Shown here one piece after another: positions 26,961-37,292 of a DNA stretch of 64,000 bases. Positions within the stretch are counted from its first letter, which is position 1, and every line of letters begins with the position of its first letter. The notes beneath the pieces were generated by a model. It was not told the origin of the DNA. It did no database searches and saw only the letters and a program-made list of their open reading frames with translations. The translations under genes and the position numbers were made by a program. Source of the stretch: Candidatus Symbiobacter mobilis CR (GTDB taxonomy: Bacteria > Pseudomonadota > Gammaproteobacteria > Burkholderiales > Burkholderiaceae_C); assembly GCF_000477435.1 (NCBI RefSeq), contig NC_022576.1, positions 2,046,001 to 2,110,000 of the forward strand, written 5' to 3'.

Positions 26961-29900
26961 ATGAACCAATACATCCACTCTTCTGGTTCTCCCGAATCCT
27001 CTGCTCTTCCGCTGGAGGACCGCGTAGCCATTGAACAAGTCCGTCTGTTTTGCAGCCAGACGCATATCCTCTTTTCGATCGTCCTGTCCGTTGTCGTCAT
27101 CCTGGCTTTCTTTTACGGGATCGCTCCATTGGGCCATATTGTGGGCCTCGGGTTGTTTACGGTAGGGGTTTTGGTGATTCGTTATCAGGCCACCTTGGCT
27201 GTACGGAAACTGGCTATCCATGAATTCGATATCCCCGCCTGGAAATTCCGGCTGATTCGATTAGCCGTGAACAGCGGAGGGATTTATTTTCTCGTTGGCG
27301 TGATCGGCTACCGGTATGTGCCGCACGAATACTGGGGGTTTTTGGACTTGGTCGTTCTGGCGAGCAGTGGAACTGCCCTGGGTTCTATGGCGTTGGTTCG
27401 GGGGCTATTCAAGTTTTACGTCATCCCCCCTGCGACCGTTGCCATAGTGTCCCATTTGTTGGCAGGGCAGAAGTATGACTATTTCATGGCCGCTGGAATG
27501 ATGGTGACATTTTTGGCGTATCACTCCGTGTCCCGGTACATGGGCGCCTCGGTCACAGAAGCCTTGCGACTGCGTATTCAAAACGAATCCCTGACCGAAG
27601 AAGCCAAACAGCAAAACGTCAAACTGGCAGCGATTCTCGACAACCTGCCTGATGCGACTTTCGTCACCGATGCCCAGGGGGTCGTTACCGCATGGAATCG
27701 CGCTGCGGAATTGATGACGGGAACCATGGCGAAAGACATCATTGGCAAAGGCAATTACGAATATGCCGTATCTTTCTACGGAGAGCGACGGCCTGTGCTG
27801 ATCGACCTGCTTTTGCAGATGGACGATGTCACTCCGCACAAATACGCCCACTTCTCCAAACAAGGCGATACCCTTTCGGGAGAGGGATATCTTCCGCAGC
27901 GTGGATTGTGGTTTGAAGCCAGTGCATCGCCATTGCGTGATACCAGCGGAACGATTTATGGCGGTATCGAAATCGTTCGGGATATCACCGCCAGAAAAAA
28001 TGTCATGCTGGAACTGGAGCAATCAAAACGCAGGGTGGATGACATCATCAATATGTTGCCGGATGCAGCGTTCGTTGTCGATGCAGAAGGGATGATCACT
28101 GCCTGGAACCGCGCTGCGGAAATGATGACGGGCGCCAAAGCGCAAGACATGATCGGCAAAGGCCACTATGAATACGCTATTGCGTTTTACGGGCAGCGTC
28201 GTCCCATCATGATCGATGCTGTGTTGCATCCCGATATCGACGTGCGTGGCCACTACCACCACTTCCGGAAAATTGGCGATGTGCTTGCCGGGGAAGTGTC
28301 GATCAGCCCCATGGGGAAAGAACTCTGGATCCAGGCGTATGCGACGGCGCTCCACGACACGCAAGGCCAGGTCAGCGGTGCCATCGAGACGATCCATGAC
28401 ATCACAGGGCACAAACAGCTCGAAGACGGGTTGCGCGCATCAGAAACCAAGTTATCGACCATCATCGACTTTTTGCCGGATGCCACGTTCGTGATCGACA
28501 GCGAAGGCATCGTGACCAGTTGGAACCGGGCGGCGGAACAAATGACGGGAATCAAAGCCGTGGATATCCTCGGCAAAGGAAACCGGGAATATGCCCTCGC
28601 GTTCTATGGCGAACGCAAGCCCATTCTGATCGATCTGGTTTTCATGCCAGACAATGACTTATTGGATGCAAATTACCGTCATGTGCAACGCTTTGGCGAA
28701 AGAATCGTTGCCGAGACTGCCGTGAACGTGCGAATGGGTAATCAACTGTGGCTGCAGGGCAGCGCATCGTTGTTGCGCGATGCAGAAGGCAACATCACGG
28801 GAGCCATCGAGACGATTCGCGATTTGACCGAACGCAAACGCATGGAAGACGACCTTGCCGCTGCGCGGGAAACGGCAGAACGCGCCAGCCAGGCCAAAGC
28901 AGATTTCCTGGCCAATATGAGCCACGAGATACGCACGCCGATGAACGCCATCATCGGCATGTCCTACCTGGCTTTACAAACGGAACTCAACCCCAAACAA
29001 CAACACTATGTACTAAAAATCCATCGTGCTGCGGAAAACCTGCTTGGGATCATCAATGACATCCTGGATTTCTCAAAAATCGAAGCGGGCAAACTGTCCC
29101 TGGAGCAGTCCCCTTTCCAGTTGTACGATGTGATGGATAACCTCGCCAATATTTTGGGAATCCGTGTTGAAGATACCGGTGTCGAACTCTTGTTCCGGAT
29201 TTCCAAGAATGTTCCCAATGCGCTCGTTGGCGATGCCTTGCGCCTGAGTCAGGTATTGGTCAATCTGGGCAACAATGCCGTCAAATTTACCGAGCGCGGC
29301 GAAATCATCGTGGGAATCGAAACGGTATCGAGCACTTCCGATACCGTGCAATTGCATTTTTGGGTGCAGGATACCGGTATTGGAATGACCCAAGAGCAAC
29401 AAGGCAAACTCTTTCAGTCCTTCAGCCAGGCGGATGCCTCGACCACCCGCAAATATGGCGGTACCGGACTGGGACTGGCCATTTCCCGGAACCTCATCGC
29501 ATTGATGGGAGGCACGATCTGGGCAGACACCACCTATGGCCAAGGTTCCACCTTTCACTTTCATGCGCAGTTTGGCCTGCAAGATGCGCCTGCCTTCGAC
29601 CGGGCGATCCCCCTCGATACCGTGCAGCAAACCCGCGTTCTCGTCGTCGACGACAACGCCACCGCGCGCGAGATTCTTTCCGAGATGATGCTGGCCTGGG
29701 GCATGCCCACCGACGTGGCAGCCCATGGCCGGGAAGCGCTGGAACGCCTAGCGTATGCAAGCCAGAACGGTACGCCCTACGGCCTGGTTTTGATGGACTG
29801 GAAGATGCCGGGCATGGACGGCATCGAGTGCCTGCGGCACCTGCGAACCATGGAGCTGGTCTCCGCGCCCAAGGTGATCATCGTCACGGGCCACGGCAAG

Positions 29901-31181
29901 GAAGAGATGCAGCACGCCGCCCAGCAGCAAGGCATCGACGTCCATGCCGTGCTGATCAAACCCGTCACCGTATCGACCCTGTTCGACGCCATTGGCGAAG
30001 CCTTGTCCCTGCACGTCCCCAGCGACAGACGCGCAGCGGCCCGAGCCAAGATGCATGGCCAAGCAATGCAAAGCCTGCGGGGTGCGCGCGTGCTATTGGT
30101 GGAAGACAATGAAATGAACCAGGAACTCGCGACCGAATTGCTGCGCAAGGTCGGCATTGATGTGGTGCTGGCCACGAACGGGCAAGAGGCGCTGGAAACC
30201 CTGGCGAGGGATGACAGGTTCGATGGGGTGTTGATGGACTGCCAAATGCCCGTCATGGACGGCTATACCGCCGCGCGGGAGATTCGCAAAAACCCTGCCT
30301 GGGCCGCCTTGCCGATCATTGCGATGACCGCCAACGTCATCACTGGAGAACGAGAAAAGGTCTTGGCTGTCGGCATGTGCGACCACATCGGCAAGCCACT
30401 GAATATTGAAGCCATGTTTGATACCCTGATCCACTGGATCAAGCCCAAGCAAGTGGTCGATGCATCGTCGCCCGCCGGGGCACTGCCAGCGCCCGCAGCG
30501 CCCGCGCACTTCCCGGCATTGCCGGGCATCAATGTGAACACTGGGCTGGCCATCGCCATGCAAGACGTGCGGCTGTATACCTCGTTGCTGATCCGGTTTC
30601 GCGAGGCGATGGGGCAATTTGCCACACTGTTTGGCGACGCTCGCAAGCATGTCGCGATCCATGCCGGAATGGATGCCGGGAACCATGCCATGGATTCTGT
30701 GGATGCCGCAGCGCCCGAGCGCCTGGCCCACACCCTCAAGGGCACTGCCGGCAATATCGGCGCGGCTGCTGTGCAGGCTGCGGCGGAGGAATTGGAGCTG
30801 GCATGCAAGAACGGGGAGCCACCCGAGCGCATCGATGCGTTATTGCAAGCGACATTGGCAGCGTTGCACCCTGTTGTGGTTGGATTGGCGTCGATGGGTA
30901 CCGGCGATGCACCGGCATCCCCGCTGTCCGATGCCGATGCGCCCCCCCGGGACCTTGCGCCCGTTCGCAACGTGGTGGAACAGCTTGGCATGTTGCTTGC
31001 TGAAGGAAGCATCCAAGCGGGGGAAGTCTTGGAAGCCCATGCGGATTTGCTCCAGGCGGCTTTCCCTGATCACTATCACGCCATGCAGGAGGCCATTGCC
31101 ATGTTCGACTTCGAGGTCGCCTTGCACATCCTCCAAGCCGCACAGACTGCTTTCTCCGAAAAAGCCAACATATCATCATGA
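26961..31181 (+). CDS. large hybrid histidine kinase: membrane sensor, three PAS, HK, two REC, Hpt
   Basis: The 1406-residue protein has about five to six N-terminal membrane helices (35-200), then three closely similar PAS modules starting near 222, 356 and 497. Each PAS shares LPDATFV-DxxG, WNRAAE-MTG and an FYG-RRP-LID block. The kinase core follows: H-box [13 protein letters not shown] near 653, N-box [10 protein letters not shown] and G-box [13 protein letters not shown]1 (from about 891, Asp in [10 protein letters not shown]), REC2 (from about 1041, [10 protein letters not shown]) and Hpt ([13 protein letters not shown] near 1253) complete an internal phosphorelay. Its stop overlaps the start of the REC-HD-GYP gene, so that protein is the natural downstream target. 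Confidence 0.93.
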   Translation: MNQYIHSSGSPESSALPLEDRVAIEQVRLFCSQTHILFSIVLSVVVILAFFYGIAPLGHIVGLGLFTVGVLVIRYQATLAVRKLAIHEFDIPAWKFRLIRLAVNSGGIYFLVGVIGYRYVPHEYWGFLDLVVLASSGTALGSMALVRGLFKFYVIPPATVAIVSHLLAGQKYDYFMAAGMMVTFLAYHSVSRYMGASVTEALRLRIQNESLTEEAKQQNVKLAAILDNLPDATFVTDAQGVVTAWNRAAELMTGTMAKDIIGKGNYEYAVSFYGERRPVLIDLLLQMDDVTPHKYAHFSKQGDTLSGEGYLPQRGLWFEASASPLRDTSGTIYGGIEIVRDITARKNVMLELEQSKRRVDDIINMLPDAAFVVDAEGMITAWNRAAEMMTGAKAQDMIGKGHYEYAIAFYGQRRPIMIDAVLHPDIDVRGHYHHFRKIGDVLAGEVSISPMGKELWIQAYATALHDTQGQVSGAIETIHDITGHKQLEDGLRASETKLSTIIDFLPDATFVIDSEGIVTSWNRAAEQMTGIKAVDILGKGNREYALAFYGERKPILIDLVFMPDNDLLDANYRHVQRFGERIVAETAVNVRMGNQLWLQGSASLLRDAEGNITGAIETIRDLTERKRMEDDLAAARETAERASQAKADFLANMSHEIRTPMNAIIGMSYLALQTELNPKQQHYVLKIHRAAENLLGIINDILDFSKIEAGKLSLEQSPFQLYDVMDNLANILGIRVEDTGVELLFRISKNVPNALVGDALRLSQVLVNLGNNAVKFTERGEIIVGIETVSSTSDTVQLHFWVQDTGIGMTQEQQGKLFQSFSQADASTTRKYGGTGLGLAISRNLIALMGGTIWADTTYGQGSTFHFHAQFGLQDAPAFDRAIPLDTVQQTRVLVVDDNATAREILSEMMLAWGMPTDVAAHGREALERLAYASQNGTPYGLVLMDWKMPGMDGIECLRHLRTMELVSAPKVIIVTGHGKEEMQHAAQQQGIDVHAVLIKPVTVSTLFDAIGEALSLHVPSDRRAAARAKMHGQAMQSLRGARVLLVEDNEMNQELATELLRKVGIDVVLATNGQEALETLARDDRFDGVLMDCQMPVMDGYTAAREIRKNPAWAALPIIAMTANVITGEREKVLAVGMCDHIGKPLNIEAMFDTLIHWIKPKQVVDASSPAGALPAPAAPAHFPALPGINVNTGLAIAMQDVRLYTSLLIRFREAMGQFATLFGDARKHVAIHAGMDAGNHAMDSVDAAAPERLAHTLKGTAGNIGAAAVQAAAEELELACKNGEPPERIDALLQATLAALHPVVVGLASMGTGDAPASPLSDADAPPRDLAPVRNVVEQLGMLLAEGSIQAGEVLEAHADLLQAAFPDHYHAMQEAIAMFDFEVALHILQAAQTAFSEKANISS

Positions 31182-32353
31182 ATGCGCCCGATGTCGATAC
31201 CAAATCCACGATATTGATCGTGGACGATTCGCCCGACAACCTGGCTTTGATGAGCGCCCTGCTCAAGCCGGTGTACCACGTGCAAATCGCCAACAATGGC
31301 GAAAGAGCGCTCAAACTGGTTTCTTCTGGGCATATATCGGGAAAGCAACCGGATTTGATTCTGCTCGACATCATGATGCCGGTACTCGATGGGTACGAAG
31401 TATGCCGTCGCCTCAAGGCCGACCCCAGTACCCACCACATTCCCGTGATATTCCTGACCGCCAAAACGTCGATTGACAATGAAAAATTGTGCTTTGACCT
31501 GGGGGCCGCCGATTTCATTACCAAACCAATCAGCCCCCCCGTCGTGCTCGCCCGGGTCAAAAAGGAACTGGAACTCAAGAACTACGCCGATTTTTTGCAA
31601 AACAAAGCGCATACCCTGGAAGTCGAAGTAGTCCAACGCACCCAGGAAGTCGCCGCCATTCAGGACGTCACCATCCATGCGATGGCTTCCTTGGCCGAAA
31701 CACGCGACCCGGAAACGGGCAACCACATCCGCCGCACGCAGTTGTACGTGCGCGCCTTGGCTACGAGGTTGCAGCACCATCCACGTTTTGCACGCTACTT
31801 GACCCCTGCCAACATCACGCTGCTATTCAAGTCGGCGCCGCTGCACGACATCGGCAAGGTAGGCATTCCGGATCGGATTTTGCTCAAACCAGGGCGTTTG
31901 GAGCCGTCCGAATTCGAGATCATGAAAACCCATACGACGCTGGGGTATCGTGCCATCGCACACGGAGAAAAGTCCCTGGGAATGACCGTCGAATTCTTGA
32001 CGATGGTCAAGGAAATCGCTTTATCACACCATGAAAAGTGGGATGGCTCCGGTTATCCGCAAGGATTGATAGGGAATGACATTCCCATTTCTGCGCGATT
32101 GATGGCGATTGCCGATGTGTACGATGCCTTGATCAGCCGACGCATCTACAAAGAAGGAATGCCGCATGACCAAGCTGTAACGGTGATGCTGGACGGGAAG
32201 AGCCTGCACTTCGACCCCGATATCACCCTGGCTTTCCTCGCGATTCAGGAAGACTTCCGTCAAATTGCTTTGCAGCATGCCGATTCCGACCAAGACTTTC
32301 AGGAAAAAGCACGCTACCTCAATGGCGCTGCAGAATCGGCGCGGACAACCTGA
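31178..32353 (+). CDS. response regulator with HD-GYP cyclic-di-GMP phosphodiesterase output
   Basis: The 391-residue protein joins a receiver domain (about 8-130; acidic pocket IVDDSP, phospho-Asp in [13 protein letters not shown], Lys in ITKPI) to an HD-GYP domain (about 165-360). The output motifs are canonical: [37 protein letters not shown] and [13 protein letters not shown]. It should hydrolyse cyclic-di-GMP when phosphorylated. ATG at 31178 overlaps the stop of the large hybrid kinase by four bases, which makes the pair a likely cognate system. It ends 10 bp before a convergent gene. Confidence 0.94.
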   Translation: MNAPDVDTKSTILIVDDSPDNLALMSALLKPVYHVQIANNGERALKLVSSGHISGKQPDLILLDIMMPVLDGYEVCRRLKADPSTHHIPVIFLTAKTSIDNEKLCFDLGAADFITKPISPPVVLARVKKELELKNYADFLQNKAHTLEVEVVQRTQEVAAIQDVTIHAMASLAETRDPETGNHIRRTQLYVRALATRLQHHPRFARYLTPANITLLFKSAPLHDIGKVGIPDRILLKPGRLEPSEFEIMKTHTTLGYRAIAHGEKSLGMTVEFLTMVKEIALSHHEKWDGSGYPQGLIGNDIPISARLMAIADVYDALISRRIYKEGMPHDQAVTVMLDGKSLHFDPDITLAFLAIQEDFRQIALQHADSDQDFQEKARYLNGAAESARTT

Positions 32354-32363
32354 ATCTCGCTGT

Positions 32364-33245
32364 CTAGAGTAGTCCCGGCGTTTTGTCCGCCAAGCGTGCC
32401 AGGTAGGGGGTTTCGCTCTCGAACATCGCATTCCAGTGGCCCAATTGCAAGCGTCGGCGAATGCCGTCCACGTCGTCCACATGGACGCTGAATACATGGG
32501 TCAGCCCCAGCCCGGCCAGAAAAGCAGGGTGGGTCTGCGCGGAAAACCCCACCAAGATGCGAAAGCGCGCTGCTCCCGTCCACGCAACCAAGGGCGCCAG
32601 GGTATGGTTGACCAGGGTAGCGCCAGTCGCGATCAATCCGTCGGCGTGTGGCAGCCAAGCCCATTCCTGCGCGTCGTTCAGCGCGCCGCAGCGGTTGCTT
32701 GCGTGGCGTTCGAACACCATCGGCACGATGCCGAATTCCCGCAGCCCTGCCACCAAGGGCTGCATGTTGCCGATCATCACCAGCCGCTGGGGTGTTTGCG
32801 CGGCCACCCAGCGCACGACGCTTGCGCGTCCACCACCCTGCCCTGCTTCCCGTTCCCCGCGTTCCCCCGGCTCGACCGGCGCTAGGTTTTCCCAACCCAG
32901 GCGGTATTGCGAGACGGCATTGATGGCCGCCAGCGCGATGCAACGCTCCAGGGGGTGGCGCGCCAGCAGCCGTGCGGGCAGCGCGGACAAGGGCCAGTCC
33001 CGCCAGTCTTGCGACAACCCGGCGAATAGGCCGTCACGGTCGTTGCTTTCGCCGATGGGCGTCAGCGCGGCGCCCAGGCCACGGCGGCCTTGGCCGTCGC
33101 GAACGATGGCCCAGGAGACAGGGTGCCCCAGACAGATGTCTTCCACGCCCAGGTCGCGCCCTTGCAGCCAAGCGGTGCAACGGTCGGCAATGGCTTGCAG
33201 CAGCGGATCGACCGCCCAACCGGGCGGCGGCAGTGTGGGGTTCAT
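32364..33245 (-). CDS. DUF364-type putative heavy-metal chelation protein
   Basis: The 293-residue protein resembles the DUF4213/DUF364 family, in which a small N-terminal domain precedes a Rossmann-like domain. Visible family features are the early CLGHPVSWAIV segment, LAAINAVSQY, QRLVMIGNMQPLV and DGLIATGATLVNHTL. It is the last gene of a metal-chelate ABC transporter operon, and its start overlaps the ATPase stop by four bases. A role in handling an imported metal or metal chelate is plausible. The catalytic or metal residues cannot be named with confidence. Confidence 0.72.
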   Translation of the reverse strand: MNPTLPPPGWAVDPLLQAIADRCTAWLQGRDLGVEDICLGHPVSWAIVRDGQGRRGLGAALTPIGESNDRDGLFAGLSQDWRDWPLSALPARLLARHPLERCIALAAINAVSQYRLGWENLAPVEPGERGEREAGQGGGRASVVRWVAAQTPQRLVMIGNMQPLVAGLREFGIVPMVFERHASNRCGALNDAQEWAWLPHADGLIATGATLVNHTLAPLVAWTGAARFRILVGFSAQTHPAFLAGLGLTHVFSVHVDDVDGIRRRLQLGHWNAMFESETPYLARLADKTPGLL

Positions 33246-33991
33246 AGCGGTACCAGCATCGAAAAACCGGCCACTTCACCCCGCGCCACGGGCACGCCGT
33301 AGGCACGGCGCACCCGATCCGGGCTGAGCGCATCCATCGGAAAGGTTTCGCAGCCGCCGTGGCCGTCGAGAAGCAGAAAACGATCCGCAAAACGCAGCGC
33401 GAGGTTGAGATCGTGAATCACGACCAGGGTGATCAAGCCTTGCTCGCGGGTGCTTGCGCGTACCAGCGACAGCACGTCGATCTGGTTTGCCAGGTCGAGG
33501 TGGTTGACCGGCTCGTCCAGCAGCAACAAGCGCGGTTCTTGGGCCAGGGCGCGGCCAATCAGCACTTTTTGCAGCTCGCCGCCGGATAGGGCCATGCAGC
33601 ATCGGTCAGCCAGGGGAGCCAAATGAAGATGGGCCAGGACGTTGTCGACCCGCGCCAGATCGGCCTCGCCCACCTGCCAGCCCAGGTGCGGCACGCGCCC
33701 CAGCAGCACTGCCTCGAACACCGTGACGGGCGCCGCTTCGCTTTGCTGCGGCAGGTACGACACACGGCGCGCGCGCTCTGGGGGCGTCAGCCCGGTCAGG
33801 GGAACGTCATCAAGCAGCAGCGAACCCGCGTGCGGCATCCACAAGTGCGCCAGCACCTTGAGCAGCGTGGTTTTGCCTGCGCCGTTCGGCCCCAGCACGG
33901 CCAGCATTTCCCCGGGACGCACGTCCATATCCAAGTCGCGCAACAAGACGCGGGAGCCATGGCCGAAACACAGGTGTCGTACGCGGAGCAT
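33242..33991 (-). CDS. iron/cobalamin-type ABC transporter, ATP-binding subunit
   Basis: The 249-residue ATPase has Walker A GPNGAGKT near residue 36, Q-loop YLPQQSEA, signature ALSGGELQK and Walker B LLLLDEPVNHLD with the H-loop VVIHDLN. The compact length and HLDLANQIDVLSLV segment place it with the FecE/BtuD/HmuV class for siderophores, haem or corrinoids. It lies 4 bp after the permease and overlaps the DUF364 gene. Confidence 0.92.
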   Translation of the reverse strand: MLRVRHLCFGHGSRVLLRDLDMDVRPGEMLAVLGPNGAGKTTLLKVLAHLWMPHAGSLLLDDVPLTGLTPPERARRVSYLPQQSEAAPVTVFEAVLLGRVPHLGWQVGEADLARVDNVLAHLHLAPLADRCCMALSGGELQKVLIGRALAQEPRLLLLDEPVNHLDLANQIDVLSLVRASTREQGLITLVVIHDLNLALRFADRFLLLDGHGGCETFPMDALSPDRVRRAYGVPVARGEVAGFSMLVPL

Positions 33992-33995
33992 GGGG

Positions 33996-35111
33996 TCAAT
34001 GCATTCGCCAACGTAGCAGCAGCGCCAGCAACATCGGCGCGCCCAACAAGGCAGTCACTGCGCCCACCGGCAGTACCGCCGGGGCGATGACGAGGCGACC
34101 CAGGGTATCTGCGGCAAGCAAGACGATGGCGCCGGTTAGCGCTGCGTAGGGCAATAGATAGCGATGGTCTGCACCGATGGCCAGCCGCACCAGGTGGGGG
34201 GCGATCAGGCCGACGAAGCCGATGACGCCCAGAAAAGCCGTCGCCACCGCAGCCAAGGTGGACGCCGCCGCCAGGCCCCCCAGGCGCAGCCGCCCTACCG
34301 CCACTCCCAAAGCGCGGGCACTGTCCTCCCCCCAAGCCAGTGCGTTGAAACGCCAAGCCAGGCTGACCAGCCACAGTAGCAGCGGCAGGGTCACCGCCGC
34401 AAGCCAGGCTACCTCGCGCCAGCCCGCCTTGCTGAGGTCTCCGAAAGTCCAGAACAGCGTGGCGGCAACTTGCACTTCGTCCGCAAAGTACTGCACCAGC
34501 ATGGTGCCCGCGCTGGCAAAGGCGCCCAAAGCCACTCCCGCCAGCACCAGGGCTTCGGGCCGCAACCCACGCAACAGGGCGATGAATAGGATCAACCCTG
34601 CCACCCCCAGCCCACCGGCCAGGGCGGCAGCGACGACAAGCGCGGGTTCGTGGATGACCACTGCGTCAGGCCCCAGACGGCGCATCTCGCCAGCGCCGAG
34701 CAACACGATGGCGCAGGTGGCGCCGAAAGCTGCCCCTTGCGATACACCCAGGGTCAATGGCGAAGCCAGGGGATTGCGCAGCGCCGTCTGCATCACCGTT
34801 CCGGCCAGCGCCAGCGCCATCCCCGCCAGCATTGCCGCCAACAACCGAGGCAAACGCAGGAACCACACCACATGTGCAGCAGGGCCTTGCGCTTCGGGGC
34901 CGGCTTGCAATGCCGCCAGCACTTCGCTGACCGGCAACGGGTAGCTGCCTCGGCCCAAGGCAAACAACGACAACGCCAGCAAGGCGCAGAGCAAGACGCC
35001 ACCCGCCAACAGGCGGCGCGTGGTTTGGCGAAGATAGACGGCCCGTGCGGGGACGAGCAGGTCAGTGTGCGCGGCGGGATTCGCGGTATTCACGCCGATA
35101 GCGGTGTCCAA
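33996..35111 (-). CDS. iron/cobalamin-type ABC transporter, permease subunit (FecCD family)
   Basis: The 371-residue protein has about nine to ten membrane helices. FecCD-family blocks are clear: RLPRLLAAMLAGMALALAG, NPLASPLTLGVSQGAAFGA, the GVIGFVGLIAPHLVR loop that contacts the ATPase, and the final GRLVIAPAVLPVGAVTALLG. A single permease gene implies a homodimeric pore. It overlaps the binding-protein gene by 22 bp, so the two are translationally linked. Confidence 0.92.
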   Translation of the reverse strand: MDTAIGVNTANPAAHTDLLVPARAVYLRQTTRRLLAGGVLLCALLALSLFALGRGSYPLPVSEVLAALQAGPEAQGPAAHVVWFLRLPRLLAAMLAGMALALAGTVMQTALRNPLASPLTLGVSQGAAFGATCAIVLLGAGEMRRLGPDAVVIHEPALVVAAALAGGLGVAGLILFIALLRGLRPEALVLAGVALGAFASAGTMLVQYFADEVQVAATLFWTFGDLSKAGWREVAWLAAVTLPLLLWLVSLAWRFNALAWGEDSARALGVAVGRLRLGGLAAASTLAAVATAFLGVIGFVGLIAPHLVRLAIGADHRYLLPYAALTGAIVLLAADTLGRLVIAPAVLPVGAVTALLGAPMLLALLLRWRMH

Positions 35112-36130
35112 CGACCGCTGGCCAAATCCAGCAAGCCCTGGCCGTAGCCCAGCTTGGCCAACGCGGGCAATAGGTCGGCGCCCAGAAAACCCCGCAAAAT
35201 TTCGCCTGCCTTGGCTTCGATATGCAGCGTGGCCAGCGCCTGGGGATGCAATACCTTCGCCATGAACCAGGCGTTGGCCAAGGCGTTTTCCACATTGGCG
35301 TTGTAGGCGTTGAAGGGAAGCGTCAGGTACACGCGGCGTTCTCGGACTGCGCGCAAGCGCTGGTACAAGGCGGGGTCGCGGGCATATTCCGCGACGATGC
35401 CGGGCAGGCCGCCCCCATCGATGAACAGCACGGTGGGATCCCAGGCCAGCAGTTGCTCCCGGTCGAGGAACAGGTGGCCACTGCGCCCGGTTTGGTCGGC
35501 AAGGTTGCGCGCGCCAGCCCAGACCAGCGGGAGATGGCCCGCCTGGGTGCTGGCAATACCGTGCGAGCCGGACAAACTCACGCCGCCGAGGTAGGTCGGC
35601 ACGCGGGGCTGCCCGCGCAGCCGACTTTGCAGCTCCGCAATCGATGCTTGGAAAAACGCTGCCAGTTCGGCAGCTCGGTGCTCGCGCCCGAGCGCAGCGC
35701 CGAGCCTGCGCCAGGCATCGACCACCGTGTCTTCGCGCAAGATGCCGGTTTCCCCGAAGCTGAGAGACAGCGCTGGAATGCCCGCCCGTTGGCTGAGCGC
35801 CTGCACCTGTTGCGCATCAAGCGCGACGCTAACCGCCAAATCAGGGTGGACGGCGAGCAATTGCTCCAGATCGGGCAAGCGCCCCGGGCCACCCGGCCCC
35901 AGCGAGGGCAAGGTCCGCACTCGCTGGGGCAAGGCCAGGCGATAGGTGCTGGCGTTGGGAAGACGGCGCTCGACGTCCTCGCACCCCACCAGCAGATCGG
36001 TGGCGCCGAGATAGGCCACCATGCGTAGCGCGCCCGGGCCGATGGCGACGACCCTTCGCGCTGCGGCCATGGCACGGGTTCCCCAGAAGGGTGCGAGGGC
36101 CAAGCCCAGCAAGACGCTACGCCGCTGCAC
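35090..36130 (-). CDS. periplasmic metal-chelate/cobalamin binding protein
   Basis: The 346-residue product has a signal peptide with a twin-arginine-like start (QRRSVLLGLALAPFWG) and the two-lobed class III binding-protein fold with a long helix. Family features are ARRVVAIGPGALRMVAYLGATD, the DLEQLLAVHPDLAVSV strand and the C-terminal RVYLTLPFNAYNAN. No lipobox is seen, so it is likely soluble. GTG at 36130, just after the response-regulator stop, has GGAG upstream; GTG at 36157 is the longer alternative. The ligand (iron siderophore, haem or corrinoid) cannot be told from sequence, and no cobalamin riboswitch or Fur box was recognised. Confidence 0.85.
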   Translation of the reverse strand: MQRRSVLLGLALAPFWGTRAMAAARRVVAIGPGALRMVAYLGATDLLVGCEDVERRLPNASTYRLALPQRVRTLPSLGPGGPGRLPDLEQLLAVHPDLAVSVALDAQQVQALSQRAGIPALSLSFGETGILREDTVVDAWRRLGAALGREHRAAELAAFFQASIAELQSRLRGQPRVPTYLGGVSLSGSHGIASTQAGHLPLVWAGARNLADQTGRSGHLFLDREQLLAWDPTVLFIDGGGLPGIVAEYARDPALYQRLRAVRERRVYLTLPFNAYNANVENALANAWFMAKVLHPQALATLHIEAKAGEILRGFLGADLLPALAKLGYGQGLLDLASGRWTPLSA

Positions 36131-36132
36131 CG

Positions 36133-37098
36133 CTACCACTCCGCCGACGTACACCACGTGACCGACACGGTAGGCGCGTAGACCAAGGCATAGCCCATCC
36201 GCAAGGTGGGGTGTTGCAAGTGGCTGGCCAGAGCGGGGTCATGGTTGGCGATTTCGCCGATGGCGCGGCGGATGGCGTTACCGATGGACTTGCGCAGGCG
36301 CTCCCGCGCGTCGATGGCGCGGGGCGTGTCGCTGGCAAGGATGCCCGTGCGGCGCAGCTCGCCGAGCAGGCGATCGATGCTTTCGGCATTGACGGCACCG
36401 CCGTTCTCTGGCGCGTCTTCGTCGAGCAACTGTTGGGTGCGCAGGCGATAACAGCGTAGGCTGTGCTCGTCGAGGTAGGTGGAAGCATGTTCGAACAGGC
36501 GTTCGCGCTCACGCGGCGAGGCCAGAAAAACGATCTCTTCCACCGAGAAAAACCGCTGCGGGTGCCGTAACAGGTACTGGAGGTATTGCAAGCCGAGCAT
36601 GTCCCGCAAGGCGATGCGCGTTCCTCCCTGAAATCCCAATTCCCACACGCCTCCTTGCTGGCGAAAGACATTGTGGGCACGGGTCGAGGTATTGGAGGCC
36701 GAAGCACGCAGGCCATCCGCAGCAAACTTTTGCCGCAATTGATTGCGCACTCGGGCCAGCGCCACATCGGGTTCGAAGGGCTTGGTGATGTAGTCGGCCG
36801 CGCCGACTTCCAGCCCTAGCACCTCGTCGTGCGGAGCGTCCAGCGCGGTGATGAAAACCACGGGAATGTGCTGCGTGGCCGGGCGCCGCTTGAGTTCGCG
36901 ACAAACCGCATAGCCGTCCATCACGGGCATCATCACGTCGAGCAGGATCAAATCCGGCTTGGGATCGGCCTGGAGTAGCGTGAGGGCATCGCCGCCGCTG
37001 GTGGCGAACTGCAATTCGTACCCATCGCGCAGCAGATCGACCAACGCACGCAGGTTCGCTGGGACGTCATCAACCAAAAGTAAGCGGGGTAAAGACAT
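36133..37098 (-). CDS. response regulator with an atypical C-terminal effector domain
   Basis: The 321-residue protein has a receiver domain (3-120; LLVDDVP, phospho-Asp in LLDVMMPVMDGYA, Lys in ITKPFEPD). Its C-terminal half is not a common DNA-binding fold. It contains a GVWELGFQGGTRIALRD strand pair, then LGLQYLQYLLRHPQRFFS, and ends with LRKSIGNAIRRAIGEI and HPTLRMGYALVY. This resembles the domain found at the end of some TPR/ATPase regulators (RLRDSKGLRYLARLL-type). ATG at 37098 is preferred over 37131. It leads the metal ABC operon and is divergent from a hybrid kinase 195 bp away, a likely partner. Confidence 0.8.
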   Translation of the reverse strand: MSLPRLLLVDDVPANLRALVDLLRDGYELQFATSGGDALTLLQADPKPDLILLDVMMPVMDGYAVCRELKRRPATQHIPVVFITALDAPHDEVLGLEVGAADYITKPFEPDVALARVRNQLRQKFAADGLRASASNTSTRAHNVFRQQGGVWELGFQGGTRIALRDMLGLQYLQYLLRHPQRFFSVEEIVFLASPRERERLFEHASTYLDEHSLRCYRLRTQQLLDEDAPENGGAVNAESIDRLLGELRRTGILASDTPRAIDARERLRKSIGNAIRRAIGEIANHDPALASHLQHPTLRMGYALVYAPTVSVTWCTSAEW

Positions 37099-37116
37099 AA
37101 GCGTAGGCAAGGCGTG

Positions 37117-37148
37117 GAAGGTGCGCCTCATGGACTATCTGGGTTCAA
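37117..37148. repeat. inverted repeat, left copy, flanking a hybrid kinase gene
   Basis: The 32 bases, opening GAAGGTGCGCCTCATGGACT and closing CTGGGTTCAA, match the reverse complement of 40190-40221 at 31 of 32 positions. This copy lies between the divergent response-regulator and hybrid-kinase starts. Confidence 0.85.
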
Positions 37149-37292
37149 GTGCCATTGTGGCGGCACGTAGACTGTAGCGCCGATGCGGCACCGTGCCCAC
37201 CATGCGCTGGGAGCGTTGCGGTGGGTGGGGGGGGAGGCGCGGCCATGCTTGCGGTGCATGGCTCTTGCAATAGGAAACAGGTGAGGAAAACC

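Noticed and set aside
35090..37292. Cobalamin riboswitch or Fur box for the metal-chelate transporter
   Set aside because: Neither the B12-box consensus nor a recognisable Fur inverted repeat was found upstream of the operon.
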